Assembly (NCBI GenBank): GCA_907163375.1
Contig: CAJQUW010000872.1
Location: forward strand, 248,001-312,000
Direction: 5' to 3'
DNA: 64,000 nt
From: Prostheceraeus crozeri
Lineage: Eukaryota > Platyhelminthes > Polycladida > Euryleptidae
The notes beneath the pieces are model-generated. The model saw nothing but the letters and a program-made list of their open reading frames with translations. It had not been told where the DNA came from and did not search any database. Positions within the stretch are counted from its first letter, which is position 1. Each line of letters starts with the position of its first letter. Below are positions 32,754-44,200 of the stretch, piece after piece. Both the position numbers and the translations under genes were made by a program.

Positions 32754-34559
32754 ACTTAGTTGAGAAATTGTCGAAATCTGAATCACGTTGTAGGGAACAA
32801 AAGAACAAATTCTCTAGACACTCTAGAGAATCCTACTCTACATTTCTGTATGCAAAAGTGCGCTGTGTATTACTTTTTAATGGCTCATTTTTATTCCTGC
32901 CAAACTTCATTTTGCTCAGTTCAGTGAAACATGACAGAATCAAAGTCAAGTGCATTAGTTGCAAAAGCAAAACCAACCAGTATCGCTCTCCGACATCGAG
33001 TAAATCGAGTACTTGATTAATGACTGATATTTTCCCATGTATTTTCCTGTTCAGCACCAGCCCTTAAATGCACCGTTTCCAATATGCTTGTTGATGCGTG
33101 TTGTATGCATGCACACGTAGATGTTGTATGTTATTGTGCTGAAAGAAATGAACAGTTGAATTACACTATACAAATCGCTCAAGCGTCAATTTAGCTGCGG
33201 AGCCAGCCAGTATGCGTTGAGAAAAACTTGTTTTAAACCATCATATTCCAGTTACTTAGAGCAAAATAAAGCCGAAGGATTCAAAAATGTCAATGTGTTA
33301 AATGCACTGTTCAGCAAATTATTTTTTAAGTACTTTATGAGCCAAATTAGTCGTTATTAATTACGTGATGGTTGAAATTTAGTGAGATTTGATGATTCAT
33401 TGACTGATAACTTGACAACCATGTCTACATCGATGATAGCTGATGATCGATGATAGTCATTGATAGCTTGACACCATTAGTCTATAGGTGACATGAATTG
33501 GTGTCCGTCATGGTATGCAATGATTGCAAGGGATTTGGTTTGATGTGGAGATTACTCGTCTTCCTTTGGTTTACGTGAATGGCCAAGCACGTGCAGTGCA
33601 AGTCGCATTAGAGGCCATTCGAGCTATAGTTACATTTAAGACTGAGCATCTGTCTTGTGAAAGCGCACATACTTCACTCAACTTGAATCCTTGATAAATT
33701 AGTCAAATGGAAATACTATTCACACACTTCGACTCCTTACGATCTAAATTTTCTGATTGCGTGCGTTTAATGTGATATCAATGTTGAATACATTTTGTCA
33801 GAATCCAGTCTTGAATTTGCGCTATATTCAGTGGGACCTTGATTTTTGTGCTCCTCGCATCCAGTTCTGCCAGTGACTATCAGTTTTGAAGTATGTCTTC
33901 TGTTTGAAGGCTAGAGACTCCCCACAATGCTTGGTCGAACAATTGAAAAACACAATTCGCTTATCTGCGCGAGATCTTTTGGCGAACGACATAGGCCATT
34001 CGCAAGCAACAGATTTATTCGCAGAAGTAATTATCGCACGATTGACACAGACATGCATGATGCTAGATAATCAGACAAACAATTGACGATGAGGATGAAA
34101 GGCGGGAATGAATAACGCGGTAGCAGAGAAAGCAATGGAAATCCGGTCACTCTGAATATAGGCAACACTCAGCAGCATGCGCTAGAAAAATTGAGAATGC
34201 CCAGCTCAATAATCATACGGAAGAGGCACACAAAAACATGTTTAATCGATAAAATTGATAGATGAAATAGAATAAGATGAATAAAGTAAGTAAGTACAAA
34301 ACGTTCACAAATACAAACCTATTAAAGTGAATGAATAAATGCAAAAAATAACAATGAATTACATAAGAAATATGTAATATGGGATATAGGAGGGGTAATA
34401 AATTGAGTAAGCAAAGTGAGCAAGAAATAAATACGTCTGTAAATTAAATTTATGATATTTAAGCAAAACACAATAGAATACAAGCAATACTGATAAGAGG
34501 CAGGGAACTTACATCAAAAAGAACAAAAGAAAAAATGAGAAAAAGAAAACCTGAAACAC
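32754..34559. other. Intergenic DNA, no assigned gene
   Basis: Short frames only. A stretch at 33,890-34,086 (+) reads like coding sequence (SPQCLVEQLKNTIRLSARD) without a recognised family. An (AAGT)n run near 34,285 may be a LINE-type tail. Confidence 0.4.
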
Positions 34560-34860
34560 CTTGTCCAAGCTGTTACTGATAGGTTCGGTTATGGCTACCG
34601 AGGCGTCTTGTCCAAAGTGCCTCCTTGGTGATCCTCTTCCGTCAGTTTTCCACATGGTCGATTACCTGCAAAATATCGAAATCAACTCGGTGGTGGAGCT
34701 CGTACACGTGTTTTGCACCTTCCGAACTGTCAACGTCGATGGCACGAATCGATCGTTTGCGTTCTTTTGTCCTTTCTTCAAAAGGTCTTGTTGTTTCACC
34801 AACATATCGCCAATCACAATCTCAACACTCGAAAGAGTAAACCACACTAACTTCTTGAAC
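34560..34860 (-). mobile_element. Penelope-like element remnant: GIY-YIG endonuclease domain
   Basis: On the minus strand the piece reads DWRYVGETTRPFEERTKERK, then HVYELHHRVDFDILQVIDH, then RKRITKEALWTRRLGSHNR. This matches the YVGET, HH-x-D-W and E-A-x-x-I order of GIY-YIG domains found at the C-terminus of Penelope-like retroelements. Stops are present in the frame. No reverse transcriptase part was found next to it, so only the 3' coding end survives. Confidence 0.65.
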
Positions 34861-36031
34861 AGGCTCTTTTGTCATTTGTAGACTCCACCAGATACGGCAA
34901 TTTGTCGATGTGTCATTGACACTCGGAAATGTGCAGCCATCAGTGTATATTTAAGACTAGGGCTGTGCCATAGGATGATCCTTATACTTCCTGATGTTGA
35001 GAAACCATGTGAAAAGAGTGACGAAAAATAGATAATTCAAGTTCAGGATTATTTTAGACCAAGAAGTCTTAATTCCCGTGACCTCAGAATTCCGAATCTC
35101 ATAGAAAATACTGCGAACCCTGATACTGTTGCTCCTCTTGCTAATAGATAGACTATCTTAGTATTCCAGCGGCCAATGATCCGTTCGAGAAGTTTTCTGG
35201 CATCTGATAATATTGTCACATCACATAGAGACTGCTTGAAGCAAAGTAATGTCGAGATGCTGACCGTCTCGCATGGCATTTTGTAGATAATGGTGGCATT
35301 CCTTCGAATCTCCTACATCTCCTGTTGCGCCCAGGTGTTTTGAATAAAAATATCAAAAACAGGCTCTTCCTTTGCTATTATTTCTAAAAAATCAACTGAA
35401 TCCCGACGTTTCGTCCGCCAATGACTTTGAAAATTAGACATTGCAACTTTCAACCATTTTTTGTTGCATATCTACATAACTTCTGATTTCATTTAACTTT
35501 ATAGAATTCCATTAGAACTGTCATAGAGGCAATCGGGTTAAGTATGATAAGAGTAAATTGCAAGTATTTGAAAAACCAAATTAAAGAATACCTATGTGAG
35601 TCTGTTTCAAATTCCTGGGCATTATTACAAATTTCTTAGTGCTTTATAAACTTTTCATTGAATTGCTTAGAAAATATGACATTTATTATGAAAGATAGAG
35701 ATCTTACTTTGAAGATTTTGAAGTTTTAATTGATCATCACGCGACAGTTTAGAACGTGAGGCAAATTAAGCTTCGCCTACACCTTAATAAATGCTTTGGT
35801 GCAACTTTTCAAAATTTTCGGTGCACCGTTTCCCTATAACCGATACACTTCTGAGAAACACATAGTCAATTCTAACTTTTTAATATTTAATGGTTGAGGA
35901 AATGTTATTATATGACTAGCCAAGACATCTTCAATCAATTCTAACTTTCTTAATGCCAATATCACAGAAAAAGTTTGATTCCTTGCAAATTTTGTAAATG
36001 AAAAATTAGGCCACGGTATTTGAACATTAAT
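34861..36031. other. Intergenic DNA with a Penelope-like terminal motif
   Basis: No gene recognised. CCCGACGTTTCGTCCGCC at 35,403-35,420 has, on the minus strand, the GAAACGTCGGG end of hammerhead-type motifs usual in Penelope-like terminal repeats. Confidence 0.4.
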
Positions 36032-36434
36032 TGCACGACATGTTTCGGCCAACTCTCTTTGAGGTGCAACGCTAGACTGGCAGGCATTGTCACCAGACAT
36101 TTCCCATAATTTTATCTTATGTTGACTTTCATTTTTAATTTGATTTGTATTCAAACTGTCCACTTTCAGCATTACATTGAGTTTGTTACCATCTTGCTTT
36201 TCATTGTTTCATCTGATTGTCAGTGATTAAATTCAGCAAGCCTGTCATCGTCATATTACCTTCATTGTGCCTATATTGATTTCCTAATCACATTTGCTTG
36301 TTCTATGCTTCAGTGATATTGCTAGCTAGTATGCATTTTGTCTACTGTGATTTCTATTCCGTCAAGTGTAGATTTTGTACAATGCCTGTCACTCCAGCGT
36401 TGCACCTGAAAGAGAGCTGGCCGAAACATGTGCA
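36032..36434. repeat. Inverted repeat, ~56-bp arms separated by ~290 bp
   Basis: Arms at 36,032-36,090 and 36,379-36,434 share GCGTTGCACCT(C/G)AAAGAGAG(T/C)TGGCCGAAACATGT-like sequence in opposite orientation, about 85-90 percent alike. Both arms read as ALHLKESWPKHV, so each may be a copy of one small element or of a coding scrap. Confidence 0.6.
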
Positions 36435-37005
36435 ACAAAAGTTTGTATTTTTCATAAAAATGCCAATAACGTTGAAATTATGAGTTTTCAGTGGAACCAT
36501 CTCTGGGTCATTGTTTTGTGTTACCAGTTGCATGAAAAAAAACGAGTCTGAATTTGAGGAAAAGCCCAACTGGAAACTTCTGAAATGCAGGGCCTTGATT
36601 ACTTCTCAAATTCGACAAATTTGTTTTGATTTCTCAATTCCTCAAAAATTCTTCAAATATAACCAAACTAAGATGAATTCCTCAAATTTGAAATATTTTT
36701 GTCCGATTTTTATTATTTATGTTTCGACTTTTTTTGGTGATTCTGCCAGCATCATCTTTAAGAAGCTAATATATTATCTTAGATGAGTCCGCTTTACTCA
36801 ACTCCATTCGTTCTCATTCGTGATATGATCCTGCATGATTTGTGATTTCAGTGTGTCAGTATCTGCATAGTCATCAATGACGGTCTGTGTATGTTTTCTC
36901 ATTTTCATCTATTGTTGGTTCATCCAAATGAATTATAAACGCAGTTCTCCGTACACTGCGTGAGTGAAGTTGACTGTTGTTAAATAAGTTTTCAATATTC
37001 AAAAC

Positions 37006-37360
37006 GTGTGTCAAGCTAAAATAAATGTGAAAAACAATCGCAAACTGCTAATTTATGAAGCCGTTGCTGAGACAGTTGTCGCCATTGAAGATGCCGAAAG
37101 GTCAAACATCCCTTCCCACGCCGATGTAGTCACTAAAACAGATATCATTTTGATTCTCAAGATTGTTCAGTCTGATCATTCATTCGCCAATTGTGGTAAC
37201 TAAGGGGAAATCGCTTCTGGAATATTTCCAGTGTCAGATTGCAGGCGATATTGACTGTGGTCGAAAAATTTTTTTTACAACATTTCACATGAAGTAGGTC
37301 CGTTTTTGCAAAAGAGTTGTGTGATCCAGCAGTTTTGTCAACGAAGCAATTAGACATAGT

Positions 37361-37446
<86 letters not shown>

Positions 37447-37640
37447 GTTTCTTTGACCATACTTCTGCATGTGTTTCGGCTTTCTTTGGACATACTAAGG
37501 ATGACGATGTGAGCACAGAACTTCTGAAAGCTTTATGAGAAAGCAGTCTTCGTCTTCAAATGCTGCTACATATTAATTGTGATGGTCCCAGTGTGAATAT
37601 GGTGATTTATAAGCACGCAGATATATGCTTTGACATATGC
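37006..37640 (+). mobile_element. Decayed hAT-like transposase fragment
   Basis: Pieces in order: a stretch with KTDIILILKIVQSDHSFANC, matching the helix-rich lead-in of hAT-like transposases (pattern A-x-x-L-x-x-V-x-x-H-x-S-F-x-S-C); a SGIFPVSDC counterpart of the following FPDS motif; and FFDHTSACVSAFFGHTKDDD followed by LLHINCDGPSVNMVIYK, which resembles the conserved SMDGPNVN block after the first catalytic Asp. Stops and frameshifts separate the pieces and a (TA)n tract sits in the middle. Family assignment is from memory of these motifs. Confidence 0.45.
37363..37446. repeat. (TA)n microsatellite, 84 bp
   Basis: TA dinucleotides run for 84 bases with one phase slip near 37,424. The long Ile-Tyr frames read through it are artefacts. 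Confidence 0.97.
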
Positions 37641-37646
37641 TCAGGG

Positions 37647-39690
37647 TTATCGTGGAAATAATTATTTCTATTTTCACTCCATGGAAATGGAAGTGACTTA
37701 ATGGGGCGGAGGGGGGTAGAAATTTCCTCCAAGTCTTGTGTCTTTGAGAAAGTAGATTTCTGATCTGTGGCTTACAAAAAGATGTTTCGCAGGCAAAATT
37801 GCCTTATCAAGTTACAAAATGATGCAAAGGTTAGTATAATTTCAATGTAACTTAATGCACTTAACTAAGGTAACTAAAAAGCGGACAATTAGTTAATCAT
37901 AGGAAAGAGCAAAATCATTACATCCCGAGAAAGTTTAAGAAATTATATTACTCTTTAGTTGGGTAAACAACTGATCTCCCATATCAATGAATTGGCAAGC
38001 AAGTCGTTTCATGTGATCAAGGTCTAACATTGGAAAGATTTTGCTTAACAGTCTGACCATTCGGATGACAAGAGGACAGGTCTGCTTCCAATCATACTCG
38101 TACGATCAAATCCAATTAACACAACGAGATTACGAGGACTGTATGTGATCTACGTGGTGTGACAGTAGATAATAGTTCTTTAAGTTATTCATGGCATATA
38201 AAATGCGATATATCAAGCGTTGGCCGTCGGAAAATACTCGCAGATAGATGTTTGAGATTTTTCATAGCTTCTCGGAAGCGCAGATGCATAGGAGCGCAGT
38301 GGATGTACGCTCGTGTCGGATATTGGACACAGATGTCTTTGGATCGTCTGCCTGGCATGTTTGTGGATGTTTCTATACAGAATACATTTGGTTTTTAGAT
38401 GCTCAGTAATACGAGTGTGAAGTTTCCGGATTGTTATCATATTATGTGACATCGACGCCATTTTGAGACTTAGTTCCATGCTTGTTTTGGGAATACTTAA
38501 CCAGCGCACGCGTGTGATTTCCTGTAATGTAGCTCTTTTGGGCGACCTCAATGCCCCGAGAAAAATCCAGGAAGTTGAAAATCGAAAACACGTCGACACT
38601 GAGGAGCTGCACTGCTGAAAAAAGAATTGTACTACAATTGACATAAAATGTTTACATGCAGCAGTTGAAGCATTTGTTCATATTACAGATCGCAACTAGT
38701 AATTCTGTGTAATGATTGTACTCATCAATTTTTAAAAGTAGTGCTTTGGATAGTTATTCACAATTTTCAGCATTAAAACTTGCGGCTATTTTCCCGAATT
38801 TCATTGAGATTTAGAGACTGTTGCATTGTATTTGATTCTTCAGCAATGTTTTCATCATATCTATGATTTTGAGACAGAAATATGGTTTTAGTTTTAATTT
38901 TCAAAAATGATTTTCACCTTAATATTCGTAGTACAGGCGCGCTAATTTTGCTAAAACTCGTGCACTTCGTCTTATGTTAAATTATAATATGCATTTGTAA
39001 CTATGGTATGCACTAGTGGATTGGATTCCCAAGGAAAAGTTTCTGCTAGATTTTGACTTCTTAAGGTTTTTTGCAAAGACAAGAACCTAGACCATTATTT
39101 GACTATGAAGTCCGATACCTATGGATTGACTTAAAAAACATTTATTGACTTATTGACCTATGGTTTGAACTAAGGTGAGTAGATGCCGTTTTGGATTTAG
39201 GTTGTGTTGCGGCTACATTAGGAGTTAGGTAGAGGAGCGGCTACATTGGATCCCAATAGAAAAATTAGTATCTAGATTAGCTATTTCTTGACTAAGAGGC
39301 TTGGATGGAGGTAAAGGAGATATATTTAAGTAATCCTTGACTACTGCTACGGATAAGTGGGATCCATGGCGGAAATTTTTAGGTTGATTACATTTTACTT
39401 TTTTAGGGGATGAGTAGTTTTTGCACTTTACTTAAAAAGGGAATGCTAATTGCAACAGAGATAAAATGTCAAGAAGTCACACAACGATAGGGCTTTTGTG
39501 ACCTGACTGCGTGATAGCAGCAAAATATCATTGCCGCGTTGTATGGTCATAGACAGGTTCTGGTGAATTCATTCGGAGGTCGTAGCATGTGTCGCCTTGG
39601 AGGTCAGTCCATCTCTGACTGATATGACGGATTGTAGTAAGAGATAACGTCCCTAAGTGCCGAAAGTTTCGACGCTTAAAGTGAGCAAAA
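37647..39690. other. Intergenic DNA, nothing assigned
   Basis: A 143-codon minus-strand frame at 38,213-38,644 lacks any recognisable domain. The rest is short frames. No RNA gene seen. Confidence 0.4.
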
Positions 39691-39768
39691 AGTGAAATTT
39701 CTACAGGTATTCATTAAATAGTAGTATGTTAAAAGTGATATTTAATGAATGCTCGTCGAAATTTCACT
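39691..39768. repeat. 78-bp hairpin with 29-base arms
   Basis: The arm AGTGAAATTTCTACAGG... (39,691-39,719) and its inverted partner (39,740-39,768) agree at 25 of 29 positions around a 20-base loop. Size and shape fit a microRNA-precursor-like hairpin or a tiny fold-back element; no expression evidence can be had from sequence. Confidence 0.6.
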
Positions 39769-40626
39769 AACTTGCTAATTATAAATCTCAAATTTACCCA
39801 GTCATGGCTGCAACATTAAATAGGGAGTTGTTTCGATGTTGAGAGATGTAAACTAGGCCATCTAATGTTTCCATTTTTCAACAGAGGATACAACTCAATA
39901 TTCAATTATTCTATTTACTTCTAGTGTTGTAGTCTTTGACCTGCTTACAGCACCGGCCGCTGGGTTTACCTACACAATACGCGCTGGAAAGAGCGGATTG
40001 ATGAGCTCGATCACCGCCGGTTGGCCGAAGGACCAGTTGGGGATGGTCATGACATCGAAATAGATTGTGATGCAGTAGATTGGGATAGAGATGCAGTAGA
40101 AGGCGGTTTGTGTTTTCTAATCCTTTCGCGACCTGTGTCACACAAGATTTTGTATGAGCTTTTTGGGAGAGCACTAAAAATGGGGAGTTTAATTGTGTAG
40201 CGAAGGATAACGCGGAATTCTATAGGAGATATGCTCGTCCTGGGTATCGGCGCCGGCATGGTCAGCGGCTATAGACATTGACTAATATCAAAGATTGATA
40301 CATCTTATCCGCAGTTTTCGTGCAGAAAATGTGAAAGATCAGCAAATTTCAGATTATCTAAAAAGAACATGTACTCGCTCGTAAATATGAAATTCTATTA
40401 GGCAAAATCTAGTGACATTTGAGGAAAAGTTGAGGAATACGCTGAAACCAAAGGTCATGAAAGCCTACATCACACGACTTTTAGTATTAAAAGATTAGCA
40501 GCAAGAATGCAACGAGGAGGGGAGGGATTAATCGCACATGTTCGGTATTGAAAGGATTAATGCACATTCATCTACAGAATTCTCATGAATGAGACGGCAG
40601 CTTGAGCTGAGGTAGCTGCATTAAAA

Positions 40627-40841
40627 ATTAATCACAAATTTCCGCGGCCGATTGCCTTGTTCAAATTACAAAGAATCATAATTTTTCTCATAAATTATAT
40701 TTAATTTATTATTTATATTTAATTTAGTATATTATTTTTTATATTAAAGTTTATATGAAATTATATTATTCTCTTTTCATAATTAACTTGAACAAGGAAT
40801 TTTGTGAAATTTTAAATTTTGCTGAAATTTGTGATTGATTT
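40627..40841. repeat. AT-rich fold-back (MITE-like), ~215 bp
   Basis: Outer arms ATTAATCACAAATTT and AAATTTGTGATTGATT, and inner arms CCTTGTTCAAATTAC and AATTAACTTGAACAAGG, are inverted around a core made almost only of A and T. No target duplication could be fixed. Confidence 0.55.
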
Positions 40842-40991
40842 ATAATACAGCAACATCGGCCCCAAATGCCTTCTCATTTATTGAACATGTTGCTGAAGGA
40901 AAACTTCCCTATTGTACGAACTTTCATTATTGAGACTAAACAGTGCTGCTGCCTTATTTGAAGTCTGTTACTCGCTTGGATTCTTTTCCAG

Positions 40992-41156
40992 AAGGTATGA
41001 GTCGACTCTACGACACGGTTGAACCAGCTGTCATTGATGATGACATGCTTACCCAAGGCGTGCACGCCCAAGGACCAAAAGATGAGGCTGGTCGAATAGC
41101 ACGTGAAGAGGGAATTGATTTTGGTGATGTGGCGTCACTGAGATTAGATTTCAAAA
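40992..41156 (+). CDS. DRC3: DRC3 (LRRC48) first coding exon
   Basis: Dynein regulatory complex subunit 3 is an axonemal protein of the nexin link that regulates ciliary beating. Translation from the ATG at 40,997 gives MSRLYDTVEPAVIDDDML, then EEAGRIAREEGIDF and SLRLDFK, the strongly conserved N-terminus ahead of the leucine-rich repeats. An acceptor (TTCTTTTCCAG) precedes base 40,992, so five bases of 5' UTR begin the exon and a non-coding exon is expected upstream. The donor GTAAGT follows 41,156 and leaves phase 1. The frame is clean, and the next exon at 54,918 joins in phase. I am confident because both exons match the same protein in the right order. Confidence 0.9.
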
Positions 41157-41220
41157 GTAAGTTTTCCTCTTTAATGCTACCATTTGAGATTCTTCAATGC
41201 AGGACTTATGTCGTTATGTC

Positions 41221-41294
41221 GCCCTTCGATAGCTCAGTTGGTAGAGCGTTGGCATAGAATGCCAGAGGTCGGTGGTTCAATTCCACCAAGGCGC
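41221..41294 (+). pseudogene. tRNA-like sequence (tRNA pseudogene or SINE head) in DRC3 intron
   Basis: Perfect A box (TAGCTCAGTTGG) and near-perfect B box (GGTTCAATTCC). The D stem GCTC/GAGC, the anticodon stem TTGGC/GCCAG and the T stem GGTGG/CCACC all pair. The anticodon would read AGA, but the long variable arm of tRNA-Ser is absent. The acceptor halves (CCTTCGA and AAGGCGC) do not pair properly. It is therefore probably not a working tRNA. It begins 64 bases after the exon. Confidence 0.65.
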
Positions 41295-44200
41295 GCAGTG
41301 ATTTTCCGCCTGTTGCATTATCATTGCAGCTACCTTTGCCTACTGTGTGAACTAAATTCGTCTGTTGAATTTCGATGAAAGTTGAAATATTTGTAGCCAT
41401 TGATATGTACGCATTACGAGTATAATACAATTTAGCTATTTCGCCGACTTTTGTAAAGCTTGTTTTCTGCTGACATTCAAAATTTCATTCAATGAAATGA
41501 TTACCGAATATTGATTGTGCATTTCAGTAAGCCTGTCTCGCTCTCTACTTAGACCGTCAAGGCTAGACGGAGCAAGAGAATGTTCTGTTTCTTTGAGCGG
41601 TAATATTTGTGGGTGGAAGTTATGAGTTTTCCTTCCCAATGACTTTTATTTGCGGTTAGATTTGTGCCCTTTATTCATTATCGCTAGTCAATGAAATTAA
41701 TCACTGAGTAATGAATAAAATATTTGATGAACATTATTGAAAGCATGATAATCTATCGTTGTAATGAAATAGATTCATATCAAGGAGCATGGAAGCAATT
41801 AAAATAGATCAATTATGGTTTACATTCTAAGCTCATATTTCAAAAAGAATAAATACAAATCTTTGAGTTTAGCTGTACACCAAATGATAAAGAAGTTGAG
41901 ATTGAAATGCTTCACTATGTGAAACATAATGTAACGTATTATAGAATTAGAAGGAGACAACTTAAAGAAAGTCTGCATCAAAGTTTGAAGAAAAACTCTT
42001 GATAGCATAAATTGGCTCAAATGTTGCTACTCGTGGATGGTTTACATCATGTCGCCAGATCTGAATAAATTTTGAATGTAGTCTTAGTGAAATAATGTTA
42101 AATTATTAAAATCTTAAATCATCTTATGAAAATAGATCATCTGATGAGCAGAAATATTTCGAATACTTTCACGACTTTCTTCAGGATATACCCTGCATAT
42201 GCTAATAAATTCATTATACTAGTAGTGTGATTCATGAAAGAGATTTATTTAAAAGAAATTGAAATTATTATGATACAAATACATGCATTTTAGTTTCAAG
42301 TATGTTTTCACAACAAAAATTCACCACAACATATTGTGTTATATTCATGCCATCATCATGCTGAAGTGCAGAGTTTATTTCTTGCATACATTACATTAAA
42401 ATAGTGATAATAAAAGTGATACTATTCATATGGAGAATAGTAGCCATAATTTTTCATTCTAAATTAAGTTTTTATCATTGGATATTGATGCTGATGTCAG
42501 AATTTTTGTCATTACAAGTTTATCAGCCACAACGACCATTCTGCTAGACTAATCATGCGATTAAATAGTTCACAATGAAAGAATTTGGCGGGCAGTGCTA
42601 AAACAGGAATGCGACTTGTACCCATTCGGTGAAGACACTTAGCAATATATTGTGTTTGAAGCAATTTTCACTGCTGATCGTTTTAAAGAGGAAGATTATC
42701 GACAAATTAGCTATAATGATCAAACTGCATGAAATCTAAAACAATAGCATATCATTTTATAGGCTTGCGCGAGCGGTTTCGTGGTCTCTATTCTTATTTT
42801 GCTATGATCAAAGTAGAGAAATGTTCAGTTACAATTATTTAAACTTTGCTTACATCACCGTGTAGAACAATTCACGAGAGCAATTAATTCGAAACCTTAT
42901 GAGCACTGCTGTTCAGGCTCACAACTGACAGGGGAAAGTGCTTCAAACTCCGCAGATTCTCATGTTAGTTAGAACAATTATGATGGAGAATATGAAGATA
43001 AAGTAGTTCAACAAATAAACAGTCTGCTTACAATTGATGAAGTGCTTCGAGATGAACTATAACTATAACTACGAACTATAACCGGACCTCTTAATAATTA
43101 AGATTGTATAGCTTGATGTAAAGTAATCTGGGATTCCACTCATTAATAAAACATATAATAAAATCATGCCGTTTATATATGTCTTCGCTAGTGTGGTTAT
43201 AATTACTATGTGCTGTTTCGTGATTTAACTTCATTCACTGAAATACATGAACCATTGATTGTCCTCTCCTTCCAGCATTTCATTCATAGTTTTCATCTTT
43301 TTATGACACATCGACATCATTTGTAAATATTCCATGCTATTCGCGCATCGTAATAACGCAAGTGGATCTACATGTATGTATTCTCATTATTTATGTATAT
43401 CATCAGTGCCCTCATTGACTTGTTAATTTCATTGTTATCATTTTATCACCCCAGAAACGTGTTTTCAATTTGAGAATAAACGTTCTGATAATCTGATATA
43501 CTATGTCTAGCATTTATTTATTTATTTAATTCATTCTGGCTCTAGTAGATCAACTGGAAGCTCTTCATCCGTCTCGAAACATGCTTTCGTTGCCAGTCAT
43601 CTATTACTGGACGCACATTTTCTTCGTATTCTTCATTACCGATATAGTTTAGTGCTTTGCAAGTGAGAGGGGTGACAAGCGATGACAAATGAAAGCATTT
43701 TTAAGTGTTCTATAGCTAGGACGTATGTATACACGGTAAGAATAATCGAATGAAATTATACGATGCATCATGTAGTTCAAGCAGAATTCATGTGATGTGG
43801 GTTTGGAAAATCATGTTTTAAAATCACGTTGTAAAACGTGGTTTCTTAATTTTTTTCTGAATTTCTTCCAATCTGTCATATAAAATGAACTTGAACTGCA
43901 AGTTTTCCCGGGTAAAATGATTTCCATGTCTTTCAACTTCAAGATAAAGCACATTTATGCAATTTCAAGGAAAGTCAATCTTCTTCAATAGACGTCATAG
44001 ATTTCAGTGTCAGATCGCACATATTCTTGATATTTACACAACATCGTGATAATGCATGCAAATTAGTGAATAGGAAAACAAGTTCAAGGATCAATTATTT
44101 CATGGAAGTTCATGATGTTTCTCAGTTATAGGAAATGGTTGCATTAAGTTGAACTTGAATACCTAACACGAACTTGTTTTGATTAACAAAGTTGCTTTAA

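Noticed and set aside
37285-37538. Three long open frames of alternating Ile and Tyr
   Set aside because: They are read-through of the (TA)n microsatellite on both strands.
38213-38644. 143-codon minus-strand frame
   Set aside because: Checked for Penelope RT, transposase and host motifs; residue use is uneven and nothing matched, so no gene is called.
41184-41378. 64-codon frame with SIAQLVERWHRMPEVGGS
   Set aside because: This is the well-known false protein obtained by translating a tRNA-like sequence.
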